Positions 34,096 through 44,412 of a stretch of 64,000 bases of DNA are shown here, piece after piece. The stretch comes from Alphaproteobacteria bacterium. GTDB lineage: Bacteria; Pseudomonadota; Alphaproteobacteria; Ferrovibrionales; Ferrovibrionaceae. A program made the translations under genes and the position numbers. The stretch lies in contig JAFKFH010000020.1 of the NCBI GenBank assembly GCA_017307375.1, positions 89,080 through 153,079 of the forward strand, in the 5' to 3' direction. The notes under the pieces are model-generated. The model searched no databases and had not been told where the DNA came from. It worked only from the letters and a program-made list of their open reading frames with translations. The stretch's first letter is position 1. Each line of letters starts with the position of its first letter.

Positions 34096-34974
34096 TCACT
34101 TGGCCGGACCGAGGATGCCGGACGGCCGGATGAACAGGAAGACGAGCAGTACCGACAGCGCCGCGACGTTCTTCAGCCCGGCGCCGAACGACACGATGGC
34201 GATCGACTGGATGACCCCGAGCGTCAGCCCGCCGAGGAAGGCGCCGAACGGCCGGCCGAAACCGCCGACGATCGCGGCGATGAAACCGGAAATCGCGAAG
34301 GGCACGCCGATGTCGAAGGCGGTGAACTGGGTCGGCGTGATCAGGATCCCGCCGATGGCCCCCAGCGCCGCCGACAAGGCGAAGGCCAGGGCCAGCATGC
34401 GCGAGACCGGGATGCCCTGCAGCGCCGCGGCCTCGCGGTCGATCGCCACCGCACGCATCGCCTTGCCGGTCCGCGTCGTGCGGAAGAACAGCGCCAGCAG
34501 GCCGACAACGGCCAGCGAGCAGCCGACGATCCAGAGCAACTGGTAGCTGATCGCCACGCCGGCCAGCATCAGCGGCGGGCGGTCGGTGAACATCGGCAGC
34601 GTCTTGGGCTGGTCGCCGACCAGCAGCAGCGTCGAGCGCTCGACGACGATCTGGGCGGCCAGGGTGGCCAGGATCATCACGAACATCGTGGCATTGCGGT
34701 TCCACAACGGCCGCACCACCAGCCGTTCGACGACCACGCCGAGGCCGGCGACGCCGGCGATGGCGATGACGGCCGCGACCGGCAGCGGCAGGCCGGCCCG
34801 CTGCATCAGGACGAAGGTGACCATCCCCCCCAGCATCACGAAGGCGCCCTGGGCGAAATTGACGATCCCGGAAGCATTGTAGATGACGCAGAAGCCGATG
34901 CCGATCAGCCCGTAGACGCAGCCGATGCCGAGGCCCGATACCAGAATCTGCGGCAGATAGGAGAGGCTACCCAT
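34096..34974 (-). CDS. Branched-chain amino-acid-type ABC permease (LivH-like)
   Basis: A 292-residue permease with about eight membrane helices. The LivH marks GLIGIGFCVIYNASGIVNFAQGAFVMLGG at the N-terminus and 'AVAIDREAAALQGIP' before the ATPase-docking loop are clear. It pairs with the LivM-like permease to form the channel. It overlaps the LivG-like gene by 8 bp. The substrate is probably the amide or ring compound degraded by the HyuA/HyuB enzymes of the same cluster (inference). Confidence 0.94.
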   Translation of the reverse strand: MGSLSYLPQILVSGLGIGCVYGLIGIGFCVIYNASGIVNFAQGAFVMLGGMVTFVLMQRAGLPLPVAAVIAIAGVAGLGVVVERLVVRPLWNRNATMFVMILATLAAQIVVERSTLLLVGDQPKTLPMFTDRPPLMLAGVAISYQLLWIVGCSLAVVGLLALFFRTTRTGKAMRAVAIDREAAALQGIPVSRMLALAFALSAALGAIGGILITPTQFTAFDIGVPFAISGFIAAIVGGFGRPFGAFLGGLTLGVIQSIAIVSFGAGLKNVAALSVLLVFLFIRPSGILGPAK

Positions 34975-35740
34975 GACCGATCTCCACCCCGCCGAGATAG
35001 GCCGCGATCACGTCCGGATTGTTGCGGACCTCATGCGGCGTGCCTTGTGTCACCTTGCGTCCGAAGTCGAGCACCACCACCTCGTCGGCCGTGTTCATCA
35101 CCAGCGTCATGTCGTGTTCGATCAGCAGTACCGTGGTGCCGCCGGCGGCGATGCGGCGGATGATCGCCGACAGCCGCGCCGATTCCTCGGCATTCAGCCC
35201 CGCCGCCGGTTCGTCGAGCAGGATCAGCCGGGGCCGCGCGGCAAGCGCCCGGGCCATTTCCAGCAAACGCTGGCGGCCGTAGGACAGCCCGGCCGCCGGC
35301 AGATCGGCAAGATCGCCGAGGCCGACGAAATCGAGCAGGTCGGCCGCAGCCTTGGCCACCGCGCGCTCCTCTTCCCTGGCCCAGCCCGGCCGCAGCAACG
35401 CGGCAAAGAGCCCGCCGCGGGCATGCAGATGCGTGCCGATCTTGACGTTCTCGAGCACGGTCAGGTCGGAGAACAGCTTGACCAGCTGGAAGGTGCGGAC
35501 GAGGCCGAGCCGGGCCACCGCCTCGGGCGCCAGCCCGGTGATCTCGCGCCCATCGAAGACGACCCTGCCCTCGCTTGGCGGCATCGCGCCGGAGATCAGA
35601 TTGAACAGCGTGGTCTTGCCCGCCCCGTTCGGCCCGATGACGGCGGTGATCCGGCCGGCCGCGACATCGAAGGTGACATCGTTGACGGCGACGAGGCCGC
35701 CGAACCGGCGGGTCAGCCCTTCGACGCGCAGGATGCTCAT
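34967..35740 (-). CDS. ABC transporter ATPase (LivG-like)
   Basis: A 257-residue ATPase. Walker [10 protein letters not shown] at 36-44, the Q-loop in [12 protein letters not shown], the LSYGRQR signature (LSYG rather than LSGG, normal for LivG), Walker [13 protein letters not shown], and the C-terminal [10 protein letters not shown] characteristic of LivG. The ATG at 35740 overlaps the LivM-like stop (ATGA), and the end overlaps LivH-like by 8 bp. Confidence 0.95.
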   Translation of the reverse strand: MSILRVEGLTRRFGGLVAVNDVTFDVAAGRITAVIGPNGAGKTTLFNLISGAMPPSEGRVVFDGREITGLAPEAVARLGLVRTFQLVKLFSDLTVLENVKIGTHLHARGGLFAALLRPGWAREEERAVAKAAADLLDFVGLGDLADLPAAGLSYGRQRLLEMARALAARPRLILLDEPAAGLNAEESARLSAIIRRIAAGGTTVLLIEHDMTLVMNTADEVVVLDFGRKVTQGTPHEVRNNPDVIAAYLGGVEIGHG

Positions 35741-36670
35741 GACCGCGCCTCCCGCCGCCGGAACAGGGTCGAGAGGCCGCGCGGCGCGTAGATCAGCAAC
35801 AGGATCAGCGCCACGCCATAGGCGAGGTCCTGATAATCCTTGAAGCCGCGGAACGCTTCCGGCAGCAGGCTGACGATCAGCGCCCCGATCAGCGGTCCGG
35901 CCACGGTGCCGATACCGCCGACATAGAGCATGGTGAAGGACAGGATCACCATGTGCAGCCCGTAGACCTCGGGGCTGACGAAACCGACGACATGCACGAA
36001 CAGCGAGCCGGCGAGCGCGGCGAAGCCCGCCGACAGCAGGAACGCGGCAAGCTTGTAGCGGGCGACGTCGATGCCGAGCGCGCGGGCCGCCTCCTCGCTG
36101 CCGGCCACGGCGAAGAAGGCGCGGCCCAGGCGCGACGCCCTGATCCGGGCGGCGGCAAACAGCGACAGCGCGACAATCGCGATCAGCACGACCAGCTGGC
36201 CGCGATCGGAGGTCACCGTCCACTTGCCGAGGCCGAGCGGCGGAATCCCCGAAATGCCCATGTAGCCCTGGGTGACCGACTGCCACTCGACGGTGATCTC
36301 GTAGGTGATCAGGCCGATGGCAAGGGTGGCCATCGCCAGGTAATGGCCCTTGAGTCGCAGCGTCGGGTAGCCGACCACCAGGGCGGCCAGCACCGCGCCG
36401 CAGACGCCGGTCAGCATCGCCGGCAGCGGTTCCCAGCCGAACATCGTGGTCAGCACCGCCGAGCTGTAGCCGCCGATCGCGGCGAAGGCGTTCTGGCCAA
36501 ACGAAACCTGCGCGGTGAAGCCCATGAACAGGTTCAGCCCGACCACGAACACCGCGTAGATCAGGGCGAAGGAGACGACCGTCGCCATGTAGCCGCCGGC
36601 GACCAGCGCATAGCCGACCAGGCCCGCCGCGAAGACCCACGGCACGGCCCCGAGCACGGCCCAGCCGCCG

Positions 36671-37401
<731 letters not shown>

Positions 37402-37405
<4 letters not shown>

Positions 37406-38544
37406 TGCACGACCTTGACTTGGCCGTTGATGATCTGGCCCAGCACGAACGAGTTCTGGGTGATCCCCTGGTGGTTGGACGGCGTGAAGGCATAGACGCC
37501 GGTCGTGCCCTGGAAATCCTTCAGTCCCTCGATCGCGTCGCGCACCGCCGGCCCCTCGAAGGATTTGCCCTTCTCGATCGCCGCGACCGTCAGCATGACG
37601 CCATCCCAGCCGCGCGAGGCCCAGTTCGGGTCACGCTCGCCATACTTGGCGCGCCAGGGCGTCAGGAACTCGCCGATCGCCTTCTTCATCGCGCTGTCGG
37701 GCAGGGCGTCGTAGACCTGCGAGGGCGAGGCGACGAACAGGAACTTGTCGCCCAGCACCTCGGCCACCGGCTTGAACACCTCGAGGTCCTCGAGGCTGGT
37801 CAGCAGCAGCATGTCGGCGCCGAGTTCCTTGATGTTCTTGGCCGCGGTCAGCGTGGTGCCGCCCAGCCCGATCTTGAGGATGGCGCCGGCACCGGCGGCC
37901 TGCATCTTCTTGATCTGGACACTGAGATCGGAATCGTTCTGCTTGTACTGCTCGACCCCGACCAGCTCGAGACCGTATTGTGAGGTCATCTTCTCCGCGA
38001 CCGACTTCTGCAGGTTCGCGTAGGGGGTCGGGTCGTGCAGCACACCGATCTTCTTGATCTGCGTCTTGTTTTTCAGATAGTCGAGGCGCGTCAGCACCTC
38101 GAATCCCGCCGGCGGCAGGGTCGTGAACATCCACTTCGCCTGGTCGGCCTGCTGGGGCAGGATCGAGCACAGCACGCTCGGCACTTCCGCCCGCGCCAGG
38201 ATCGGGGCGGCGGCGAAGTTGCCGGCGGAAACGCAGCCCGAGATGAAGATCTTGGCGCCGTCCGACGACATCATCTTGCGATAGACGGTGACGGCCTCCT
38301 GGGGTTCGGACTTGTTGTCCTCGACCACCACCTCGAGCTTGCGGCCGAGCACGCCGCCGCGCGCATTGACGGTCGCAACCGCCACCTCGACGCCGTCGCG
38401 CCAGGCACGATCGACCGTCGCGGCATAACCGGTCAGACCGGCGGAGATGCCGATCTTGTAGGGCTCGGCAGCCTGCGCCGCCGTGGCGGCAAGCCCCGCC
38501 AGCAACGCCGCGGCGGCCACATGTAAGAGACGCTTGTTCGTCAT
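37402..38544 (-). CDS. Periplasmic solute-binding protein (LivK/amide-binding type)
   Basis: A 380-residue type I periplasmic binding protein. The signal peptide covers about residues 1-25 (cleaved at AAQAAE), then YKIGISAGLTGYAATVDRAW, VNARGGVLGRKLEVVVEDN and GCVSAGNFAAAPI follow the Leu/Ile/Val-amide-binding family pattern. It delivers substrate to the four downstream transporter subunits. It lies 33 bp after the hydantoinase B gene, with GGAGGAGG before the ATG. Confidence 0.94.
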
Positions 38545-38577
38545 CGGGTTTTCCTCCTCCCCCTTGGTGATTGTTGT

Positions 38578-40125
38578 TCAGGCCGGGGCGCCGAAGCCGC
38601 CGCCGCCGGGCGTTTCCAGCACCACCACGTCGCCCGGCGCCATGCTGAGCTTGCGGGCGGTCGAAACCGGCTCGCCATTGACCAGGAAACGGCCGTGCTG
38701 GCCGTCCTGGCCACCGCCGAGCCCGTCGGGGCCGGCGTTCAGCCGGCTGGGAACGGCGTTGAGCAGCCAGGGTTCTTCGGTACGCAGCCGGAACTGGATG
38801 GTCTGGCCGTCGCCGCCGCGGGTGCGCCCGGCCCCGCCGGAGCCGCGGCGCAGTTCCTTGCGGTCGAACACGATCGGCATCGCCGCTTCCAGGATCTCGA
38901 TCGGCACCGCCGCGACGCCCGTGGGGTAGCAGGTGGCCGACGGGCCGGGCTTCTCGGCCCGCGCGCCCATGCCGCCCGAATAGTTGAACATCGACGAGGT
39001 GAAGGCCTCGCCGTCGGCGCGCTTGCCCTGGACCTGGATCGTCCAGACGGCGCCCGAGCCCTCGGCCAGCACCCGGTCCGGCATGACCTGATAGAGCGCC
39101 TTGAGGATCGGCATCGGCACGTACATGCCGACGACATGGCGGGCATTGACCGGTGCCGGATACTTGCAGTTGACGATCGAGCCCTCGGGCGCGCGCAGCT
39201 CGATCGGCGCCAGGCTGCCGGTATTGTTCGGCAGGTCCGGATTGAGACACGAGCGGATGGCGAAGGTCGTGTAGGCGTGGGTGTAGTTCTTGACCACGTT
39301 GATGCCGGTGGTCGTCTGCATCGACGAGCCGGCGAAATCGACGACGATCGTGCCGGTCTCGGCATCGACGGTGACGGCGGTCTTCAGGGTGATGACCTCG
39401 CCGCCGGGGACGTCAAAGCTGCTCTCGCCGTGATAGGTGCCTGGCTTCAGCTTGCGGATGGCATCGCGCGTCGCGGTCTCCGAGCGCTGCACGATCTCGT
39501 CCGAAAGCCCCTCGATGTCCGGCAGGCCGTAGCGCTGGCAAAGGGCGATCAGATGCTCGGCCGCCGCCTCGCCGCTCGACACCTGCGCCGAAAGATCGCC
39601 CAGCACCGCATCGGGCGTGCGCACGTTGCGGGTGATGATCGAGAACAGGACTTCGGACGGCTTGCCCGCTTCATAGAGCTTCAGCGGCGGGATCCACAGC
39701 CCTTCCTCATGCACGTCGCGCGCGCCGGCGCCGATGCCATAGCCGCCGATGTCGGTATGGTGGATGGTCGAGCCGATATAGGCGAGCAGCCTGTCGCCGT
39801 TGAAGATCGGGGTCAGCACGGTGATGTCGAAGAAATGCCCGGCCGACAGCCAGGGATCGTTGGTGATCAGCACGTCGCCGGGCACGCATTTTCCGGCGAA
39901 CTGCCGCACCAGGTAGTCGCCGGCGAAGGCCAGCGAATTGATGTGGCCCGGGGTGCCGGTATTGGCCTGGGCCACCATGCGGCCGCGCTGGTCGAACAGC
40001 GCGCAGGCGAGGTCGCCGGCCTCGCGCACGATCGGGCTGAAGGCAATGCGCTGCAGCGCCTTGGCCCGTTCCGAGACGATGCCGATCAGGTTGGACCAGA
40101 GAATTTCGAGTTCGACGCCGTCCAT
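38578..40125 (-). CDS. Hydantoinase B/oxoprolinase-family subunit (HyuB/AcxA-type partner)
   Basis: A 515-residue beta subunit of the ATP-dependent hydantoinase / oxoprolinase / acetone-carboxylase family. Landmarks are LWSNLIGIVSERAKALQRIAFSP, PGDVLITNDPW, DVHEEGLWIPPLKLY and the Gly-rich C-terminal RGGDGQ...GGGGFGAPA. The ATG at 40125 lies 4 bp after the stop of the HyuA-like gene. Together the two should open an amide ring or carboxylate a ketone using ATP; which one is not readable from sequence. Confidence 0.93.
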   Translation of the reverse strand: MDGVELEILWSNLIGIVSERAKALQRIAFSPIVREAGDLACALFDQRGRMVAQANTGTPGHINSLAFAGDYLVRQFAGKCVPGDVLITNDPWLSAGHFFDITVLTPIFNGDRLLAYIGSTIHHTDIGGYGIGAGARDVHEEGLWIPPLKLYEAGKPSEVLFSIITRNVRTPDAVLGDLSAQVSSGEAAAEHLIALCQRYGLPDIEGLSDEIVQRSETATRDAIRKLKPGTYHGESSFDVPGGEVITLKTAVTVDAETGTIVVDFAGSSMQTTTGINVVKNYTHAYTTFAIRSCLNPDLPNNTGSLAPIELRAPEGSIVNCKYPAPVNARHVVGMYVPMPILKALYQVMPDRVLAEGSGAVWTIQVQGKRADGEAFTSSMFNYSGGMGARAEKPGPSATCYPTGVAAVPIEILEAAMPIVFDRKELRRGSGGAGRTRGGDGQTIQFRLRTEEPWLLNAVPSRLNAGPDGLGGGQDGQHGRFLVNGEPVSTARKLSMAPGDVVVLETPGGGGFGAPA

Positions 40126-40129
40126 GGCC

Positions 40130-42193
40130 TCAATCCTTCTTTGCAACGATGCAGCCGAACGTATCGATGGTCGCGGTCCAGCCCGGCGGAATCGCCGTGG
40201 TCGTCTCGCGCTCCTCGATGATCGCCGGGCCGGGCACGGCCTGGCCGACGGCGAGGCCGGTGCGGTCGTAGACGGGGACCTGCTGGTCGTCGGCCCAGGC
40301 ATCGACCCGGCGATGGGTCTTCGGGCTGCCTGCCGCACCGGCCGGCTGCGCGGCCGAATGGAAGGGAACGACCGGTCCGCGCGCGGTCACCCGCCAGGTG
40401 ACGATCTCGATCGGCACGTGCGACGGGTTGACGCCGTAAAGATTGCGATAGGCCGCCTCGAACAGCGCGGCGATCGCGGCCGTATCGCGGGCCATGCGCG
40501 GATCGGCCGGGAAGGCGATGGTGACTTCGTGCTGCTGGCCGACATAGCGCAGGTCGGCCCCGAAGACGAGATCGACATCCGCCGGGGCACAGCCCGCCTC
40601 CTGCAGCGCGGCACGGCCTTCGCCGGCCAGCCCGTCGAGCAGCCGGTCGACCCGCGCCCAGTCGATCGAGGCGAGCTTGGCGACGTCCGACCGCACGAGG
40701 TCGAGGCGCACCGGCGTGACCAGCGTACCGAAGGCAGACAGCACCGACGAGCGCGGCGGCACGATGACCGACGTCGATTGCAGCAGTTCGGCCACCGCAC
40801 AGGCATGCAGCGGGCCGGCACCGCCGAAGGCAAAAAGCGGCAGGCCACGATAGTCGACGCCCCGATCGGTGGCATGGGTCCGCGCCGCCGCGGCCATCGC
40901 CTCGGTCACCACGCGGAAGATGCCGCGCGCCGCCTGGACCGGCGTGATCTTCAGTTCGACCGCCAGCCGGCTCATCGCCGCATTGGTCGCGGCGGTGTCG
41001 AGCTGCATGTCGCCGCCCAGGAAATTGCCGGCATCGATCAGCCCCAGCACCAGGTCGGCATCGGTCACCGTCGCGTTCCTGCCGCCCCGGCCATAGCAGG
41101 CCGGCCCCGGATCGGACCCGGCGCTTTCCGGCCCGACCTTCAGCAGGCCGAGGCTGTCGACATGGGCGATCGACCCGCCGCCGGCGCCGATCTCGATCAG
41201 GTCGATCGACGGCACCGTCACGGGTAGGCCCGAACCTTCGCGGAAGCGATAGCGGCGATCGACCTCGAACAGCCCGGTCACATGCGGCTCGCGGTTCTCG
41301 ATCAGGCAGGCTTTCGCGGTCGTGCCGCCCATGTCGAACGACATCAGCCGGTCGATACCCAGCACCTCGGCATAGTGGCAGGCGGCCAGCGCGCCGGCCG
41401 CCGGGCCGCTTTCGATCATGCGCACGGGATTGCGCCCGGCGGTGTCGGCACCGACCACGCCGCCCGACGACAGCATGATCAGCGGCGTATTGGAGAAACC
41501 TTCGGTCTTCAGGCGATCCGACAGGCGCCGCAGATAGGGTTGCGAGATCGGCATCGTGTAGGCATTGACCGTCGTGGTCGAGGCGCGCGGATATTCGCGG
41601 ATCTGCGGGGCCACGTCCGACGAGGTGCAGATGAAGGTGTCGGGCAGGTGGCGTGCCAGTTCGCGGGCCACCAGCGCCTCGTTGGCGCCGTTGACGAAGG
41701 AATTGAGGAAGCAGATGGCGACGGCGCGGGCGCCGGACGCCTTGATCCTGTCGGCCAGGGCGGCGATCTCGCCCTCGTCCGGCTCGATCGCCACGGTGCC
41801 GTCGGCCAGCGTGCGCTCGCTCAGACCGAAGGTCAGGTCCTCGGGCACCAGCGGCTCGGGGAACTCGATCTGCGGATCGTACATGTCGTAGCGATGCTCG
41901 TTGCGGATGGCGAGCACGTCGCGGAACCCCTCGGTGATGACCATCGCCGTCGGCAGGCCCTTGCGCTCGATCAGCGCATTGGTGACGACGGTCGTGGCAT
42001 GGACGACGACGCCGTCGACCGCGGCGGCGTCGACGCCGGTGCGGGCGAGCACCGCGTCGACGCCGCGGAAAAAGCCTTCGAGCAGATCGTTATGCGTGGT
42101 CAGCGTCTTGTCGACGGTCAGCCGGCCGTCGGAATTGCGCAGGACGATATCGGTGAAGGTGCCGCCGATATCCACGGCGAGTGAGTAGGTCAT
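40130..42193 (-). CDS. Hydantoinase A/oxoprolinase-family ATPase subunit
   Basis: A 687-residue alpha subunit. Ribonuclease-H-fold ATP sites are DIGGTFTD (residues 8-15) and SFDMGGTTAKACLI, with ESGPAAGALAA, GAGGGSIAHVD and GPESAGSDPGPACYGRGG as family signatures. It activates the substrate with ATP and passes it to the HyuB-like subunit. It starts 4 bp downstream of the IclR regulator, so the whole leftward cluster appears to be a single operon. Confidence 0.94.
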   Translation of the reverse strand: MTYSLAVDIGGTFTDIVLRNSDGRLTVDKTLTTHNDLLEGFFRGVDAVLARTGVDAAAVDGVVVHATTVVTNALIERKGLPTAMVITEGFRDVLAIRNEHRYDMYDPQIEFPEPLVPEDLTFGLSERTLADGTVAIEPDEGEIAALADRIKASGARAVAICFLNSFVNGANEALVARELARHLPDTFICTSSDVAPQIREYPRASTTTVNAYTMPISQPYLRRLSDRLKTEGFSNTPLIMLSSGGVVGADTAGRNPVRMIESGPAAGALAACHYAEVLGIDRLMSFDMGGTTAKACLIENREPHVTGLFEVDRRYRFREGSGLPVTVPSIDLIEIGAGGGSIAHVDSLGLLKVGPESAGSDPGPACYGRGGRNATVTDADLVLGLIDAGNFLGGDMQLDTAATNAAMSRLAVELKITPVQAARGIFRVVTEAMAAAARTHATDRGVDYRGLPLFAFGGAGPLHACAVAELLQSTSVIVPPRSSVLSAFGTLVTPVRLDLVRSDVAKLASIDWARVDRLLDGLAGEGRAALQEAGCAPADVDLVFGADLRYVGQQHEVTIAFPADPRMARDTAAIAALFEAAYRNLYGVNPSHVPIEIVTWRVTARGPVVPFHSAAQPAGAAGSPKTHRRVDAWADDQQVPVYDRTGLAVGQAVPGPAIIEERETTTAIPPGWTATIDTFGCIVAKKD

Positions 42194-42197
42194 GCCG

Positions 42198-42989
42198 TCA
42201 TTTTCTCCATCCGAGAGAGCGTGAGATCCGCTGCGCCGTGCCGACCACCTCGTCGATGACGGTGTCGGAGGGGCGCGCGGGAATGAACTGCGTGGCGCCG
42301 ACGATGGCGACCGAGCCGGCGAGAATGCCGCGATGGTCCCAGACCGGCGCGGCGACGGTATTGACGCCGGTGATGACTTCGTCCGGCGCCGTCGACCACC
42401 CCTGGGCGCAAACCTTCGCCACCTCGGCCCGCACGGCGGCGGGATCGGTCAGCGTCCTGGGGGTCCAGGCCTTCATCTCGCCGGCGACGACACGGTCGAG
42501 CAGCCCCTCGGGGCCGAAGGCCAGCCAGATCTTGCCGTGAGCCGAGGCATGGAAGGCGAGCCGCGTGCCGGGCCGGGTCGAGAACTCGATGACCGTGCGC
42601 CCCTGGAACAGGTCGAGCACCACAAGCTCGTCGTCGATGATCTTGCAGACGGTCACTGCATGGCCGCTCTGGTCGCGCAGCGCCAGCAGGTCGGATCGCG
42701 CGGCGGCAAGAATGTCGAAGCGGCCCCGCGTCGCCTCGCCCAGCACCATCAGCTTGACGCCGGCTTCGTAGTGACCGGTGCCGTCGTCCTGCCGGACGAA
42801 GCCGTGACGCTTCAGGGTCTGGAGATGACGGTAGACCGTCGCCTTGGAGGCATCGAAGGCCTGCGCGACGGCCGCGAGCGGCAGCGCCTGGCTCTGATAG
42901 GCGAGGAACTCGACGATGCGCAGCGCAAGATCGAGCGTGCTCGTCTCCGCGGTCGATCGCTGTGCCCTCGGCTCGCCCTTGCCCGTCAT
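42198..42989 (-). CDS. IclR-family transcriptional regulator
   Basis: About 263 residues. The N-terminal winged helix-turn-helix (LPLAAVAQAFDASKATVYRHL, then KRHGFVRQDDGTGHYEAG) is followed by the IclR effector domain ending VAAPVWDHRGILAGSVAIVG. The start at 42989 (MTGKGE) is preferred; an in-frame ATG at 43022 would put the 43027-43041 palindrome five bases from the start codon. It heads the hyu-liv-cupin-aldolase operon, and likely senses the imported compound or a product. Confidence 0.93.
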   Translation of the reverse strand: MTGKGEPRAQRSTAETSTLDLALRIVEFLAYQSQALPLAAVAQAFDASKATVYRHLQTLKRHGFVRQDDGTGHYEAGVKLMVLGEATRGRFDILAAARSDLLALRDQSGHAVTVCKIIDDELVVLDLFQGRTVIEFSTRPGTRLAFHASAHGKIWLAFGPEGLLDRVVAGEMKAWTPRTLTDPAAVRAEVAKVCAQGWSTAPDEVITGVNTVAAPVWDHRGILAGSVAIVGATQFIPARPSDTVIDEVVGTAQRISRSLGWRK

Positions 42990-43026
42990 GACCCGTCGTT
43001 TCCGTTCCCGATGTCGTTTCATTTAT

Positions 43027-43041
43027 CAAAACGACGTTTTG
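43027..43041. promoter_or_regulatory. Palindrome CAAAACG-A-CGTTTTG, candidate IclR operator
   Basis: Perfect 7-bp inverted repeat around a single central base, in the AT-rich stretch just upstream of the IclR gene and between the divergent IclR and dps genes. A leftward TTGACC (43079-43074) lies about 35-50 bp upstream of it, which would place the palindrome near the transcription start, a normal spot for autorepression. Confidence 0.5.
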
Positions 43042-43087
43042 TTATTCATAATGCTGCTGACCTTTGCCGCGCCGGTCAAGCGGATTT

Positions 43088-43116
43088 TTGACAATTCCGT
43101 TTCCGGCTTGTCGGAT
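43088..43116 (+). promoter_or_regulatory. Candidate sigma-70 promoter for dps
   Basis: TTGACA (43088-43093), 17 bp, then TCGGAT (43111-43116). The -35 is consensus and the -10 has three of six matches. It lies 113 bp upstream of the dps ATG. Confidence 0.35.
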
Positions 43117-43228
43117 CCTGGCCATAAGAATTCGCTCCCATGCCGCCGCCGCTCGCGAACGGGTTTGCGTCGGCGCATGCCTCGTGGCTATGCTCGCCGC
43201 ACAACTCGCGTCACGTCAGGAGACAGCA

Positions 43229-43765
43229 ATGGCCAAGGCCCCCGCCGACAAGTCGTCGCCCAAGACCCGCCGCACCGCCAATCTCGCGACCCCGACCGAC
43301 CTCGGCGCCAATGCGATCCAGGACCTGTCGGGTGCGCTGAACGTACTGCTGGCCGATACCTTCGCGCTGTACCTGAAGACCAAGAATTTCCACTGGCACG
43401 TTTCCGGGCCGCATTTCCGCGACTATCACCTGCTGCTTGACGAGCAGGCGGCCGAAATCTTCGCGACGACCGACGACATCGCCGAACGCGTGCGCAAGAT
43501 CGGCGGCGGCACGATCAAGTCGATCGGCCATATCGCCCGGCTGCAGCGGGTCAGCGACAATGACGCCGACTATGTCGATGCCCAGGACATGCTGGCCGAG
43601 CTGCGCGAGGACAACAAGGATCTGGTCCGCCGCCTGCGCGAGACGCACGACCTGTGCGACGAGCATGGCGACGTCGCCACCGCCAGCCTCATCGAGAACT
43701 GGATCGACCAGGCCGAGCGCCGCGTATGGTTCCTGTTCGAGACGGGCCGCAACGCCAGCCGATGA
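43229..43765 (+). CDS. dps: Dps-family DNA-protecting ferritin-like protein
   Basis: A 178-residue protein. The inter-subunit ferroxidase residues H55, H67, D82 and E86 fall in the exact family spacing (KTKNFHWHVSGPHFRDYHLLLDE, then IFATTDDIAERV). A Lys/Arg-rich N-terminal tail of about 20 residues could bind DNA. It stores iron and detoxifies peroxide as a dodecamer on the nucleoid. AGGAG precedes the ATG at 43229. The gene overlaps marC by ATGA. Confidence 0.95.
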   Translation: MAKAPADKSSPKTRRTANLATPTDLGANAIQDLSGALNVLLADTFALYLKTKNFHWHVSGPHFRDYHLLLDEQAAEIFATTDDIAERVRKIGGGTIKSIGHIARLQRVSDNDADYVDAQDMLAELREDNKDLVRRLRETHDLCDEHGDVATASLIENWIDQAERRVWFLFETGRNASR

Positions 43766-44412
43766 ACGAGGCCGTCCAGGCATTCCTGCTGGCGGCATCG
43801 GCGCTGTTTTCGATCGTCAATCCGCTGGGATCTGCCTTCATCTTCGGGCAGATCACGGCGGATCGTTCGCATGCCGAGCGCAGTCAGCTTGCCCGCAAGA
43901 TCGGCTTTTATTCCGCGATCGTGATGCTGGTCGCCCTCTGGGGCGGCACCTACGTCATGAATTTCCTGGGGGTCGGCCTGCCGGCGCTGCGCATCGCCGG
44001 CGGTCTGGTCGTCGCCGCCTCGGCCTGGACCCTGCTGCAGGCGCCCGAGCGGCAGGAGGCAAAGAAGCAGGCCCAGGCCTCCGAGGCTGCCGGCATCGAC
44101 GACGTCGCCTTCTTCCCGTTGACCATGCCGTTCACCACCGGCCCCGGCACCATCTCGGTCGCCATCGCGCTCGGCTCGAACCTGCATACCGAAAAGAGCG
44201 GCCTGGTGCTCGGCGTCGCCGGCACGTCGATGGCCGCGATCGTGGTGGCCATCGTGATCTGGGCCGCCTATGCCTCCGCCGACCGGCTGATGGACCTGTT
44301 GGGCCAGACGCCGACCCGGGTGCTGTCCCGCGTCTCCGCCTTCCTGCTGCTCTGTGTCGGCACCCAGATCGCGCTGAGCGGCATCGGCGATTTCGTCAAC
44401 ACGCTCAGATAG
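43762..44412 (+). CDS. MarC-family integral membrane protein
   Basis: A 216-residue protein with about six membrane helices. The family marks are FSIVNPLGSAFIF near the N-terminus, FLGVGLPALRIAGGLVVA and FPLTMPFTTGPGTISVAIAL. The function of MarC proteins is not settled. The start overlaps the dps stop by ATGA, so the two are co-translated; the stop overlaps the convergent mechanosensitive-channel gene by 8 bp. Confidence 0.93.
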   Translation: MNEAVQAFLLAASALFSIVNPLGSAFIFGQITADRSHAERSQLARKIGFYSAIVMLVALWGGTYVMNFLGVGLPALRIAGGLVVAASAWTLLQAPERQEAKKQAQASEAAGIDDVAFFPLTMPFTTGPGTISVAIALGSNLHTEKSGLVLGVAGTSMAAIVVAIVIWAAYASADRLMDLLGQTPTRVLSRVSAFLLLCVGTQIALSGIGDFVNTLR

